From Tieghemiomyces parasiticus (Eukaryota; Kickxellomycota; Dimargaritomycetes; Dimargaritales; Dimargaritaceae), in assembly GCA_027575765.1 (NCBI GenBank), contig JANBPT010001315.1, positions 1 through 10,848 of the forward strand: 10,848 nucleotides of DNA. Direction: 5' to 3'. Below, in pieces: positions 1 to 10,848 of the stretch. Below the pieces are notes generated by a model. That model made no database searches and was not told where the DNA came from. It saw nothing but the letters and a program-made list of their open reading frames with translations. A program made the translations under genes and the position numbers. Position 1 is the stretch's first letter. Each line of letters starts with the position of its first letter.

Positions 1-129
1 CAGGTCGCCGAGACGAAGCTCGCCCCCGGCGACGGTGCCTTTATCACCGAGCTCGGGTCTCACGACGAGATTGTTCTTACGAACCCCACGTCCGACAAGG
101 CTGAGTTTATTCTGTTTGACCTGGCGTAA
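1..129 (+). CDS. 3' end of a cupin/pirin-like protein gene (left copy)
   Basis: The reading frame is open from the first base and ends at TAA (127-129), giving 42 C-terminal residues; the rest of the gene lies left of the window. The visible part has a PGDGAFI motif and ends AEFILFDLA. A glycine-rich turn followed by a terminal beta strand ending in LFDL is typical of the second cupin barrel of pirin and YhaK-type proteins, which are metal-binding bicupins, some with quercetin 2,3-dioxygenase activity. None of the metal ligands of the first barrel is in view, so catalytic ability cannot be judged. A near-identical inverted copy sits at the other end of the window (10754-10848). The family call rests on the short tail only; the coding call is firmer, because the two copies differ at one base and that change is synonymous. 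Confidence 0.55.
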   Translation, partial: QVAETKLAPGDGAFITELGSHDEIVLTNPTSDKAEFILFDLA

Positions 130-168
130 AACTGTACACCGGCCCCAGTGTCTGCTTGCCTTCCTTGA
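35..168 (+). repeat. Left arm of a long-range inverted repeat
   Basis: This stretch reappears in reverse complement at the right edge of the window, starting at 10848. The 95 coding bases differ once (CTT here, CTG there, both Leu). The first 35 or so bases after the stop codon differ at about three places, and similarity then fades near 165-170. The repeat therefore continues upstream into the gene, beyond the window, and ends just past the stop codon. Confidence 0.85.
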
Positions 169-198
169 ATTTTGCTGGCCTAGTGTCTGTAGCTAAGC

Positions 199-204
199 AA
201 TAAA
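199..204 (+). promoter_or_regulatory. Candidate polyadenylation signal AATAAA
   Basis: A canonical AATAAA lies 70 bases after the stop codon of the left cupin/pirin-like gene. It is just outside the part shared with the right copy, so the two copies probably use different 3' end signals. I found no AATAAA close behind the right copy. Confidence 0.45.
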
Positions 205-1796
205 GCTATACTTGTACTTTACCGCAGTTATCAATTACATCATAGAAGCGCTTATTATAACCTACAATTAGGCTTTTTCGCTTTGAATTTATTTCTAGAA
301 AGTTTTGGTGATCGCTATGCGCAATACTCTTCGACCCAACCCGAGGAGTATTGTCTAATAGGAAGAGAATGTAGACATGGCTGTCAAAATGTTGCAGCCC
401 AGTGGCTATAGCGATCTTCAATCTTTATGGTATAGGCATCTAGAAAGACACATCAAACTCTGATTGCTTCAAACAGATGATACGGGACTGTCGCTACAAT
501 GACGGGTTGTATAGTTTAGCGGGATCGCCTCATCTTTATATTGTTATCCTTTGTGAAACATCTGGGGCTAGGTGGACGTTAGCTAATAACTACATAAGCC
601 AGGAGGCACATTTCTACGAATCATTACCGTCTATTTGCGGAATATACGTCTTTCCTATCGTTGGTATTAGATCCGTCCTCATATTTTATATCCTTGCGTC
701 TGAATTTGAAGTATTCTTTTATAGCTATATACACTAGTTGCTTCACAACGTTTATTATGTGCAAGGTCCAGTTGCAGTGTTTTCATTGAAGCCAAGGTGT
801 CACTGGTCGTTAGGGGTATCGGAGGTCCGATCTCGCGACCACAACCTATTAATTTCCAACCTACTTAGCCCACCGGATTATTTGTTTACGCTTTTGGTGG
901 TACATTGGTCAGCCATCACGACGTCAACGTGCTCTTAGCGTTGACTTTGTTTTACCGCCTTTTTATTTTTTTTGGATTGGTTGGTGTCACTTGAGTTCCC
1001 TTACTTACTCCCGCTGATTATGGGGACACCCCCGATACTCCAGTTCGATACGGTCGGCCATGGACTTATCTTATGTATAACTATACTGTGTCATGGGTGA
1101 TGATGACCTTATTCGTAGGCAATTTCTTCAAGGGTACTGTAATGTCAGGTGAGTAAATAATTACTCAGAATCAGTGTTTAGCGCAGCGGTTGGTCCCTTG
1201 ACGTCCAGCCCAGGCTTGTATTCAATTTCACATAATCTTACGTATCGTACCCGTTTGTACCGAAACAGTGTCTGAAAGGCCTGTTAATTGGACTGGACAA
1301 TCTGCCTATGAAAACGAATACGCAATACCGGTCCCTGAACAAGCAGAACTGGTGGAACGATTTTATGGGTAGTACAATCATTCGAGTCCCGACCTTCCCC
1401 TCCCTTTTAAGGGCACCGTGTCTGTACGGGATGGACGTAGGATTTTTCAGACGACTGACAAGGGAGCAGGTACCTTACCTTCTACGTACCCTGGTCAATT
1501 TCTCAGGTAGGATCAGCGAGAGAGGGCGAAGTATCAGCATAAAGCGTAGAGACGATCAGGCAACCAATCGCAGCTATAGGATACCGCAAGGGCACTAGGT
1601 ACTTAGTGGGACTAACCAGCCTCAATATCGTCCCCCTTTGCCTCCACGCCCCATTACATCCCAACCCTGTTTGTCCCTTACATTAGTGGAGAAGAAAATA
1701 AAACCTTTAAGGGCATCCAATTTCACACTACGCGATTAGCCAGGGAGCAGGGTATGCTCAGTATTAGCTCCGCCGATCGTCTAATCCACCGACTGT

Positions 1797-1832
1797 GGGC
1801 CGCTTGCCAGTTAAGGCTGGTAGGCGGTACCC
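1797..1832. other. Imperfect hairpin
   Basis: Bases 1800-1810 (ccgcttgccag) can pair with 1817-1827 (ctggtaggcgg) over 11 positions around a 6-base loop. Nine pairs are Watson-Crick and two are G-U type. The GGG at 1797-1799 and CCC at 1830-1832 could extend the stem across a 2-base bulge. It matches no RNA family that I recognise. The wobble pairs would suit a folded RNA, but chance is possible. Confidence 0.3.
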
Positions 1833-1851
1833 TGTTAACCCGTTCGTGGGT

Positions 1852-1861
1852 GGGGGGGGGG
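1852..1861 (+). repeat. Homopolymer run of ten G
   Basis: An uninterrupted G10 tract lies about 370 bases upstream of the first secreted-protein start codon. A second G10 tract on the same strand lies upstream of the paralogous gene (3846-3855). Confidence 0.9.
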
Positions 1862-2053
1862 AATGAAACTCATCTATAGAGTGCATGGAGCGATAATGAT
1901 GTGAAGTGAGGGGAGGGAGGGGACATGTCACTACGTGGTGAGAACTTGAAGCCTGTGATATGGATTAACTACATCACAGACCCACCGGCCCATTGTACAC
2001 AAGTCCTCGCGTCCTGTTCTGTCATTTCCCTATCGGGTACGAATCCATGCCAA

Positions 2054-2059
2054 TATAAA
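2054..2059 (+). promoter_or_regulatory. Candidate TATA box of the first secreted-protein gene
   Basis: TATAAA, preceded by an overlapping CCAAT, lies 173 bases before the ATG at 2232. The leader that follows is markedly pyrimidine-rich, notably 2069-2100 and 2192-2231. The paralogous gene has the same arrangement: TATAAA about 160 bases before its ATG, then a pyrimidine-rich leader. Confidence 0.45.
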
Positions 2060-2231
2060 CGTTACGTATCCCCCCTCTTGCCTCCTCCTTGTCCTTCCGC
2101 CGTATAATGTTACTCCCTAATAATTCTGACTGTCATTATTCAGACCCTTCCGTATTTAGTCTTTTAACCTGACCAACCCACTTGATTACCCCTTGCCCTA
2201 TCTCCTTTCCATTGCTTTCCGCCTGTCCACC

Positions 2232-2732
2232 ATGAAGCTCCAGGCCACCACTGTTCTTCTGGCACTCGCCGCCCTCCCGTGTCTCGCCGTGATGCGTATA
2301 CCTTTACTGCCCTGTCCGGCCGAGCCTGTAGACGCCAATGACGATTTTGCGTGCAATCCCCTGCCGGTCACTAGTGACACGGACTCCGACGACCAGGTTA
2401 CCACTAAAAGAAAATCTACCCGCCAAACCACCACGTACACGACCAGCGCACAGCCGACGGCCACCTCCTCGTCCTGCAAGGGTGATGAAGATAACTTTGA
2501 GAGTTATGGGGTGACCTTTGATACCTCTGACATTTCCTTCTCCGACGCCAAGATTAGCTTCCGGAAGAGCATGAAACGCGCCAAGCTGTGCTTCCAGTAT
2601 ACGCGTTCCATTGAGCCCCTACCTGATACTGTTTACGTGCGTGTCGACCCCGAGTACCGAAACCTTATGATTGATATGGAGTACGTGAATGGCATCGTCG
2701 ACCCCTCGTCCAACGGCGGTTCCTACGTTTAA
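2232..2732 (+). CDS. Small secreted four-cysteine protein, paralogue 1 (unrecognised family)
   Basis: This intronless gene encodes 166 aa; I do not recognise the family. Residues 1-19 form a clear signal peptide (MKL start, hydrophobic core, likely cut after CLA at 17-19), so the product should enter the secretory pathway. An ATG 13 codons upstream is in frame but would bury the signal, so I chose 2232; the paralogue also begins with MKL. The mature part has an N-terminal module (PCP with Cys28, FACNP with Cys41). A linker at about 46-80 is rich in Thr, Ser and Asp, likely O-glycosylated, and contains a dibasic KRK at 59-61. The C-terminal domain starts at Cys82 and carries SY, AK-SF, KR, LC (Cys120) and DP-Y motifs. 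From Cys82 to Tyr142 it aligns without a gap to the product of 4139-4573, with 23 of 61 residues identical. Four mature cysteines suggest two disulphides. An effector-like or cell-surface role is inference only. Confidence 0.8.
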   Translation: MKLQATTVLLALAALPCLAVMRIPLLPCPAEPVDANDDFACNPLPVTSDTDSDDQVTTKRKSTRQTTTYTTSAQPTATSSSCKGDEDNFESYGVTFDTSDISFSDAKISFRKSMKRAKLCFQYTRSIEPLPDTVYVRVDPEYRNLMIDMEYVNGIVDPSSNGGSYV

Positions 2733-2773
2733 GGATTTGGGTTTCGACTTTTTTCTTATATTTGATATTTCTT

Positions 2774-2781
2774 CCCCCCCC
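2774..2781 (+). repeat. Homopolymer run of eight C
   Basis: A C8 tract lies in the 3' flank of the first secreted-protein gene, about 40 bases after the stop codon. It is probably transcribed. Confidence 0.85.
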
Positions 2782-2913
2782 TCCACCTATTGGCAACTTT
2801 AACGACTCAATCCAGGATTCCTTATGCGGGACCTACGATAGTAAAATTAGTATGTAGTGGCTACTAGAGAGCCAGGACCTGAAAAACAATAACAAATTAA
2901 GAGATGTCAGAGT

Positions 2914-2919
2914 AATAAA
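2914..2919 (+). promoter_or_regulatory. Candidate polyadenylation signal AATAAA
   Basis: AATAAA lies 182 bases after the stop codon of the first secreted-protein gene, which is a plausible distance. A T-rich tract directly after the stop (2749-2770) could also contribute to 3' end formation. Confidence 0.3.
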
Positions 2920-3973
2920 AGCGATAGAGGCTAGCTCATGCGGGGTCATGCCTTCGACCTACAGTTCAACAAAGATTAACGCCCAAAGTATAACCGGTCA
3001 CTCTTTGGCAAACAGGTCCTGGTGCACGAGTACATAATCTTTCCACTATTGTCAGTTTCTTCGATTACCTGGTCGGAGGGCCCCTCCATCCGACCTCTTC
3101 ACCTCTCGGCCCGTTAATTACAACAAGAAATGCTTGCTAGATCGCTCGAGCTATTGATGGCTGTGAGTGAACAAGTGCCGCTTTAATTATAAGCTGTATA
3201 ATACAAGACGATGAAGCCCAATACGATATTTCTGAGAACTAACCACTGTGTGCTTCAATTGTGGCGATCTTATGGCTGAGTTTGGTACCGATTCGCCGAA
3301 TGACTTGCGAGGGCATGGGGTTGTATAAAGCCAGAGAGCGTTGCCGAGCGCTCCACAAAGAGAGCAGGGGAAGGAGAGAGGGGAAGATGCAAGTATATTA
3401 CTCGCTAGTCGGTGCTCCAATTTGTGCGGCTACACCTCCTTACTTACCTACGGTATTCGCATAGCCGACGCTACAGGAGCGATCGACTGACATCAATCAT
3501 GATGATCTTTTTTCACTTTACTCCCATTGCCTTTTCCACCCATGAAATAAGCCGAAAGAGGGACGGAGAAGATGAGATTCTCACTTAAAGCCAGGGGGGA
3601 AAACGGCCAAGGTTGTAACTTGGCATTATTCGCGAGAGAAACAGAGAAAATACGTAGACGTGGGGAAGAAACAATCCGCAAGGGTCGCTGCTATCTAGTG
3701 ATGCTGCTGCCGGCCGATGGACTGACTACCGTGATCATCATAAATTATTGCGGTCCATTCATTTAGGTCAGGGATGGGTGCCAATCGAGTGCAGCGATGC
3801 CCGGGTTTATACGCTAAGACAGGGAAGGGTGGATGAGGAGAGAAAGGGGGGGGGGTGTTCAAGATGGTGAAGGTAAGGGGGCCATCCTATCGAGCGGCCT
3901 ATCTGCGACAGATTGTCTAGTATCCTGCCCCGCACCTCCTACGCGGCAACTCGTCCTTGATGACGGCCGCACA
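2920..3973. other. Spacer between the two secreted-protein genes
   Basis: No gene is supported here. A TATAAA near 3324 is followed by a purine-rich stretch (about 3355-3390) and an ATG at 3387 that opens only 25 codons, including the word GAPICAATPP. It has no similarity to the neighbouring secreted family, so I do not call it a gene or a relic. Other short frames (3572-3766 on +, 3493-3681 on -) look like chance. A G10 run lies at 3846-3855. Confidence 0.45.
3846..3855 (+). repeat. Homopolymer run of ten G
   Basis: This G10 tract lies about 280 bases before the ATG of the second secreted-protein gene. It mirrors the G10 tract upstream of the first one. Confidence 0.9.
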
Positions 3974-4045
3974 TATAAAAACCTGCAACTATGGCATGCT
4001 ACTCAGCCGATATACACTCGCCCTATGATTAGTTTTTTATATATA
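3974..4045 (+). promoter_or_regulatory. Candidate core promoter of the second secreted-protein gene
   Basis: TATAAA lies at 3974-3979, 160 bases before the ATG. A second candidate, TATATATA at 4038-4045, lies about 94 bases before it. Bases 4056-4135 form a pyrimidine-rich leader. The reading frame is open far upstream of the ATG, but the TATA elements fall inside that open stretch, which argues that it is not coding. Confidence 0.45.
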
Positions 4046-4138
4046 CACACATCTAGCCTTTACTCCGACGACCTCTCTATCCAACCTTATCTATACTCGT
4101 TTGCTACCCCTATCCCTCTTGACACCATATTATCTGCC

Positions 4139-4573
4139 ATGAAGTTAACCGTCGCCTCCATCCTAGCGCTGGCCGTCATCCACAGCGCCACCGCTAGTCA
4201 GCGCATCCAGCTTCCCCCATGCCCCGACTACCCTCTGCCGCCACTTGCGAGGTTCGCTTGCAACCCAGATCCCATTGTTGTTTTGCCAATCCCGTTCACA
4301 ACCACGAGCAGTCTGACAAGCAAGCCCACCTCGCACTGCACGGGCGATCCAGAAAAATTTAAAAGCTACACCATAACCCTCGACGTTTCGACCGGCTCGA
4401 TCGCCAGGGCTAAGCTGTCCTTCAAGCAAGCTCTCAAGCGGTCTGGCCTGTGCTACAAGGCTATGGGGGCTGATATTCGCACGCCTAATGCCATCCGCGT
4501 GAGCATCGACCCACAGTATGAAGGTCAGCTGCGTAGCCTGTCTCGTGTGCTTAGTGCGGAGGCAGGAAACTAG
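4139..4573 (+). CDS. Small secreted four-cysteine protein, paralogue 2 (unrecognised family)
   Basis: This intronless gene encodes 144 aa and is the tandem paralogue of the gene at 2232-2732. Residues 1-19 form a signal peptide with a good AxA site (Ala17-Thr-Ala19, cut before Ser20). The frame is open for 102 codons further upstream, but that part has no signal-like segment and contains the TATA elements, so I start at 4139. Cys28 (PPCP), Phe39-Ala-Cys41-Asn-Pro43 and Arg22-Ile23 sit at exactly the same residue numbers as in paralogue 1. The Ser/Thr/Pro linker (about 46-66) is 15 residues shorter. The C-terminal domain begins at Cys67; Cys105 follows 38 residues later, the same spacing as in paralogue 1. 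KSY, AKLSF, KR, LC and DPQY are the shared landmarks. The paralogues are well diverged and their flanks show no alignable repeat, so the duplication is not recent. Function is unknown; a secreted, possibly disulphide-bonded protein is inferred. Confidence 0.8.
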   Translation: MKLTVASILALAVIHSATASQRIQLPPCPDYPLPPLARFACNPDPIVVLPIPFTTTSSLTSKPTSHCTGDPEKFKSYTITLDVSTGSIARAKLSFKQALKRSGLCYKAMGADIRTPNAIRVSIDPQYEGQLRSLSRVLSAEAGN

Positions 4574-4788
4574 TCGGGTTTGCATTCAATTGGCCTTTGC
4601 GTTGTCTCATTTACATATTATGAACTATACCATCCAATTGTTCCAGAATTTTTGATGAACGCGGCATACTGCATTCTGATGTACATGCCGCACCTGTTGA
4701 CTTACCAACGATTTAAGCTCATGCAGCCCCTGTCAACTATTGATAAACGCTACTAACCACCACACGCCCAAACGGTATCACCGGTGGC

Positions 4789-4806
4789 GCTAGTTCTAGA
4801 ACTAGC
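4789..4806. repeat. Perfect 18-bp palindrome
   Basis: The bases gctagttctagaactagc read the same on both strands. With one mismatched pair the symmetry extends to 4786-4809. It lies 216 bases after the stop of the second secreted gene and 269 bases from the stop of the convergent UGP1 gene. It could be a dimeric protein-binding site or part of a 3' end region. Confidence 0.75.
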
Positions 4807-4965
4807 CCCTAACCAACCCAATGTCAACTTCGAGAATGCGGCGAACGCTGCTGCAATTGAGTAGCAATCTCTTTTATAATAGGAAGGTTTAGTAGAGGAT
4901 TATTCCGTGGGTAACGAAGGTAGTGTAGAGGGCTGAAGGGTGACCCACCTTGGATGGAGAGAGGT

Positions 4966-4991
4966 AACCTCCTGCGAGGTTTTTAAAAAAA
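4966..4991. other. Small hairpin with adjoining T and A tracts
   Basis: aacctc (4966-4971) pairs with gaggtt (4976-4981) around the loop ctgc. Four more T and then eight A follow on +. On the - strand this lies about 85-110 bases after the UGP1 stop codon, where a 3' end is expected. It resembles a bacterial intrinsic terminator on +, but in a nuclear genome I would only call it a possible 3' processing feature. Confidence 0.3.
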
Positions 4992-5074
4992 ATAAGCCCA
5001 GATGGTGAAACATCGGGGGCATGGGCGACGGCCCTAGGTAGTAGTCAAGAGAAATGGGAGAACGGGCGCCGCGC

Positions 5075-8052
<2,978 letters not shown>

Positions 8053-8290
8053 GACAGTAGCGGATGAGGAGTAGCGGGGGGCGTTCAGCTGAACAGGGTG
8101 GTCTGCGCGAATGAACTTGGCACGCGAAGGTAAGGAAGACGGACAGTTGCAGGGAATAGAATGGGAGCGAGGCCTGCAAGTCAGGTTGGTTATTAAACAA
8201 CAGTATCAGAGAAGGGTTTGGAATGGATAGAAAGGTAAGACAAGGAAAGGTATGTCGATAACTGGCAGCAGCGGAGCCGCGGCTGATCCA

Positions 8291-8296
8291 TTTATA
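8291..8296 (-). promoter_or_regulatory. UGP1: Candidate TATA box of UGP1
   Basis: On the - strand TATAAA lies 239 bases before the ATG at 8052, implying a leader of about 200 bases. A GC-rich GGGGCGTGGC element lies just upstream (about 8311-8320), a composition typical of a well-expressed housekeeping promoter. Confidence 0.5.
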
Positions 8297-8320
8297 GGCT
8301 GCACCACAGCCACGCCCCTC

Positions 8321-10714
8321 CCAGCAGCCAGGATCGTGTATGCGAGCGGCAGGACTGGGTAGGGCGGGGGGCGAATTGAAGGCCGGAGAATGCTAGGGTT
8401 GAATGACGGAGGGAGAGAGGGTGGGGGCCGATGGGCGCGGTGTCACTGTACGCATTCTGGCGACGGGCAGAGTCTCTTCCACAGCATCAACCCACAATGA
8501 GCATCCCACCTGCCTGGAACCAGCGGCGGGGCAGGTTTCGCTCTGTACTCCCCCGCGACGTCCCCTCTCCCCACCCTTGCCGCCACGAGCCGAAGCCTCA
8601 CGCCCCAACCCGAAGATGTGCTATGCCTTCTAATGGCGGAGGTCCGGCCAAGGCCAGCCCAGCGCTGGGGGACTATGAATGAGCAGGATGGAATCCAAGA
8701 CCATTAAGGGTAACGACTGGTATGTACGATGCAGCCCGCCCCCGCTTTCCCCGCCTGCCAATCAACTGCCGCCGTTGTCCCCGCGCTCCATGGCCGGCCA
8801 AGACCCGTGGGATACGGAGCAGATATCCCTTACCGAACTAATCTTTTACCTGCACGTCATGATGGAACTTCCCCACATTCACACACCTGCACGCCTACAC
8901 ACACGTCGTTTTCATTTTGGCCATTTTGGGGTATCATGTACGGTAGAGCCATAATTCTTGCCAATGTGGTAGAGACTGGTGTCTAGTCGCCCCCCTCCCA
9001 CATCCTTCCACTCGAGCCCCACACCATCTCGAAGACAGACCTCTCCACACTAGAAAACAGTGGGCTCGGTTCCCTTCCTGCCCCTCCCCATGTTCATCGG
9101 TAGGACGTCCGCCCTATCGCCCTTGCCACTCGCCCAGCCCCTTATCGGCGTGTCGACAGGCAGAGTAGCAGGCTCATTGCCCCTCGGCACCCCTCTCCCC
9201 TTCAAGGTCCCATATTATTGTGAGGGATCGTATTGTGGAAGTAGCCAGGCCAATAGGGAGGACTGTCGACAACATGAGGGGAGGATACCGGCTGTCGTGA
9301 CGCCATCGCATTTCGTCAGCCACAGGGTCGGCACGACTTGATGCCAATTTGCTACCTCGTTGGAGAGGCCATTCGGTACCTCTGCGGGGTATGTCGCGTG
9401 ACAGCCAGGGTCCAGCGACACATTACCACCAGACCGCAAAATTGTTTATGACCACCGGCGGTTCTTCAGGCAAGCGACGTGGCGTTAGGAGGATCCGTGT
9501 CGTCGGCCAAACCGAGGCTCCGTGGCTATCGATAGTACGACTCCCTTCCTGCCACTCCTCCACATCTCAATACTACCACCGACCTACCAGCGCTATGACG
9601 CGCGATGGCGGACTCTACCCAACGGCCACCATACCGTTTGGGTAATGGCCAATATCAACCATCTGTGTTACCCAATAGTCGCCAAGTCCCGTGGTCTCCT
9701 ACTCCCCTTTCTGCTCCAATCTAGAAACGAGTACACGCCACCCGGCAGGTACAAGACTCTTAATCCAAGTACCAAAACGGAAGGTGAGGAGGCTGCCACT
9801 CTTGTCGGCTACACACACACTACTTATGGACACATTGGTCTAAAAAATACCTCCCAGCAAATGTGGAAAGCGGCCGCAAATCCTGTATTTTGCCTATCTC
9901 TCCTCTCTCCAGCAGCTGTACGTAGGTACTCAATAGCGAAAATCATAAGGCCAAGCGTAGGGTCTCAGGTGTGGTATCGACCCAATGCCAATTGGTACGC
10001 GCGATGTGACTAGGGGTTGCATTCAGGTTGGCCCGCCGGCGATTCAGTTCGAGATATCCTCTGCACCCCAGCAAAACAGTCTGCAGCTAGAGTCGCTGTA
10101 AACACCACTAACTCCCGTCGTCCGTCTTTGCCCGTCTTATCATCCTCGATCCATCGACTCAATCCTGCACCTCCCGCTTGAAGCAGCATAATATAGATAT
10201 CCACCTAGAGGACAATCAACAGGCAATTACGATGGAAAGGCAGGGTGGCGTGCAGAATAAGGGGTAGCATAGCCCATGCGCATAAGCCTTACTTCAATCG
10301 GGCCCAGGCTAGAGAGTACATTGTGAAAAAATAATAATCACTCTTTCGCTATATCGATGGAGCGCGGGCCAACACTCGCAACTACGACACAGAGTAGCTA
10401 TATTTCAGAGAAATCTAATGAGGATACCCTACCCTCCTCGAATGCAAAATTCTGGTCGGGACAGCGCACTAATATAGAAATCGTGACCGTTCATTCGAGC
10501 CCCATTTTGCAGGAAATAAAAACATGCCCAAAATCATGACCGAGAGTCAGGACCATCAAATCTGATAACTGGTAAGTATAACATGCTATTAACGTGATAG
10601 ACGAGGATTGTCGCGATACAATACACTAAAAGCAAACCAAAAAAAAGCATAACTAAATGTAAAAAAATAATACATGGTTGATATGCCCTATCCCAAACAA
10701 CTGGTACAACAGAA
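8321..10714. other. Long stretch without a supported gene
   Basis: About 2.4 kb separates the UGP1 promoter from the right cupin/pirin-like gene. The first part (to about 9100) is C-rich on +, with CA-rich patches at 8876-8908 and a CCAAT near 8757. The longest open frame is 9522-10013 on + (163 codons). It has no domain or signal I recognise, and its codon choice drifts to rare-looking ATA, AGA and GTA codons in its second half. Bases 10560-10680 are AT-rich with A tracts. I found no third member of the secreted family and no mobile element. Confidence 0.45.
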
Positions 10715-10848
10715 CTAAGGACGGCTAGCAGACATTGGGGCCGGTGTACAGTTTTACGCCAGGTCAAACAGAATAAACTCAGCCTTGTCGGACGTGGGGT
10801 TCGTCAGAACAATCTCGTCGTGAGACCCGAGCTCGGTGATAAAGGCAC
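10715..10848 (-). repeat. Right arm of the long-range inverted repeat
   Basis: This is the reverse complement of 35-168, identical through the coding part except for one synonymous base. Similarity fades about 40 bases beyond the stop codon. The last base of the window aligns to base 35, so the window ends inside the repeat. Confidence 0.85.
10754..10848 (-). CDS. 3' end of a cupin/pirin-like protein gene (right copy)
   Basis: The frame enters from the right edge and ends at TAA (10756-10754), giving 30 complete C-terminal residues, starting AFITELGSHDE and ending AEFILFDLA. Every visible residue is the same as in the left copy (1-129). The gene faces the left copy, about 10.6 kb away, so the pair is convergent. 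As for the left copy, the LFDL-type ending suggests a pirin or YhaK-like bicupin, but the catalytic part is out of view. Confidence 0.55.
   Translation of the reverse strand, partial: AFITELGSHDEIVLTNPTSDKAEFILFDLA

Larger units (their letters stand above)
205..2053. other. Long stretch without a supported gene
   Basis: Short open frames exist (for example 1308-1598 on +, 96 codons), but none has a recognisable domain, a signal peptide, or a plausible splice partner. The first kilobase looks AT-richer than the coding regions. Landmarks are a small inverted repeat (gtcaacg at 923-929, cgttgac at 939-945), an imperfect hairpin at 1797-1832 and a run of ten G at 1852-1861. I saw no transposon ends or transposase remains. 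Confidence 0.5.

Noticed and set aside
923..945. 7-bp inverted repeat with a 9-base loop
   Set aside because: It is too short to separate from chance in a window of this size.
1308..1598. 96-codon frame on +
   Set aside because: It has no domain, signal peptide, homologous partner in the window or biased codon use.
2198..2479. 93-codon frame on the - strand
   Set aside because: It is a shadow of the first secreted-protein gene, with no features of its own.
3833..4138. A 102-codon N-terminal extension of the second secreted protein
   Set aside because: It contains the G10 run and both TATA candidates, and it would hide a good signal peptide. The paralogue begins at the equivalent MKL.
4163..4585. 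140-codon frame on the - strand
   Set aside because: It is antisense to the second secreted-protein gene, which has better evidence (signal peptide, paralogue alignment).
9070..9555. Shared word tcccttcctgcc near 9070 and 9542 as a repeat
   Set aside because: The match is only 12 bases in pyrimidine-rich sequence, and the flanks do not align.
10010..10204. Frame on - ending ECNP, resembling the FACNP motif of the secreted family
   Set aside because: Only three residues match, the cysteine spacing is wrong, and the frame stops directly after the motif. Chance is likely.

Overview
The window looks like nuclear DNA of a fungus, possibly an early-diverging lineage (inference). The evidence is a full-length eukaryotic UDP-glucose pyrophosphorylase gene whose closest look is to fungal Ugp1, split by four GT-AG introns with fungal-type donors (GTAAGT, GTGAGT, GTATGT). 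TATA boxes, one AATAAA signal close behind a stop codon, pyrimidine-rich leaders and small secreted proteins agree with this. I see no bacterial operon structure, rRNA, tRNA, CRISPR array or recognisable transposon.

Layout, left to right. Bases 1-129 are the 3' end of a cupin/pirin-like gene on +. Bases 130-2231 carry no gene I can support. At 2232-2732 (+) and 4139-4573 (+) lie two intronless genes for small secreted proteins. They are clearly paralogous: a signal peptide, four cysteines in matching positions, a Ser/Thr-rich linker of variable length, and a conserved C-terminal domain. I do not recognise the family, and it is the best candidate for something undescribed. Bases 4574-5074 are a convergent intergenic stretch with a perfect 18-bp palindrome and a small hairpin. 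Bases 5075-8052 (-) are the five-exon UDP-glucose pyrophosphorylase gene, 493 aa, with a 743-nt intron and a TATA box near 8291. Bases 8300-10750 hold no gene I can support. Bases 10754-10848 (-) are the 3' end of a second cupin/pirin-like gene.

The two end genes are near-identical inverted copies pointing at each other. Over the 95 coding bases visible in both there is one synonymous difference, and similarity dies out within about 40 bases after the stop codons. The right edge stops inside the same repeat in which the left edge starts, so the window may be a whole contig broken at a repeat.

The genes do not form an obvious pathway. The pyrophosphorylase is a housekeeping enzyme that supplies UDP-glucose for cell-wall glucan, glycogen and trehalose. 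The two secreted proteins look like a small tandem family of effector-like or cell-surface proteins that probably share promoter design. The cupin/pirin-like copies frame the locus.
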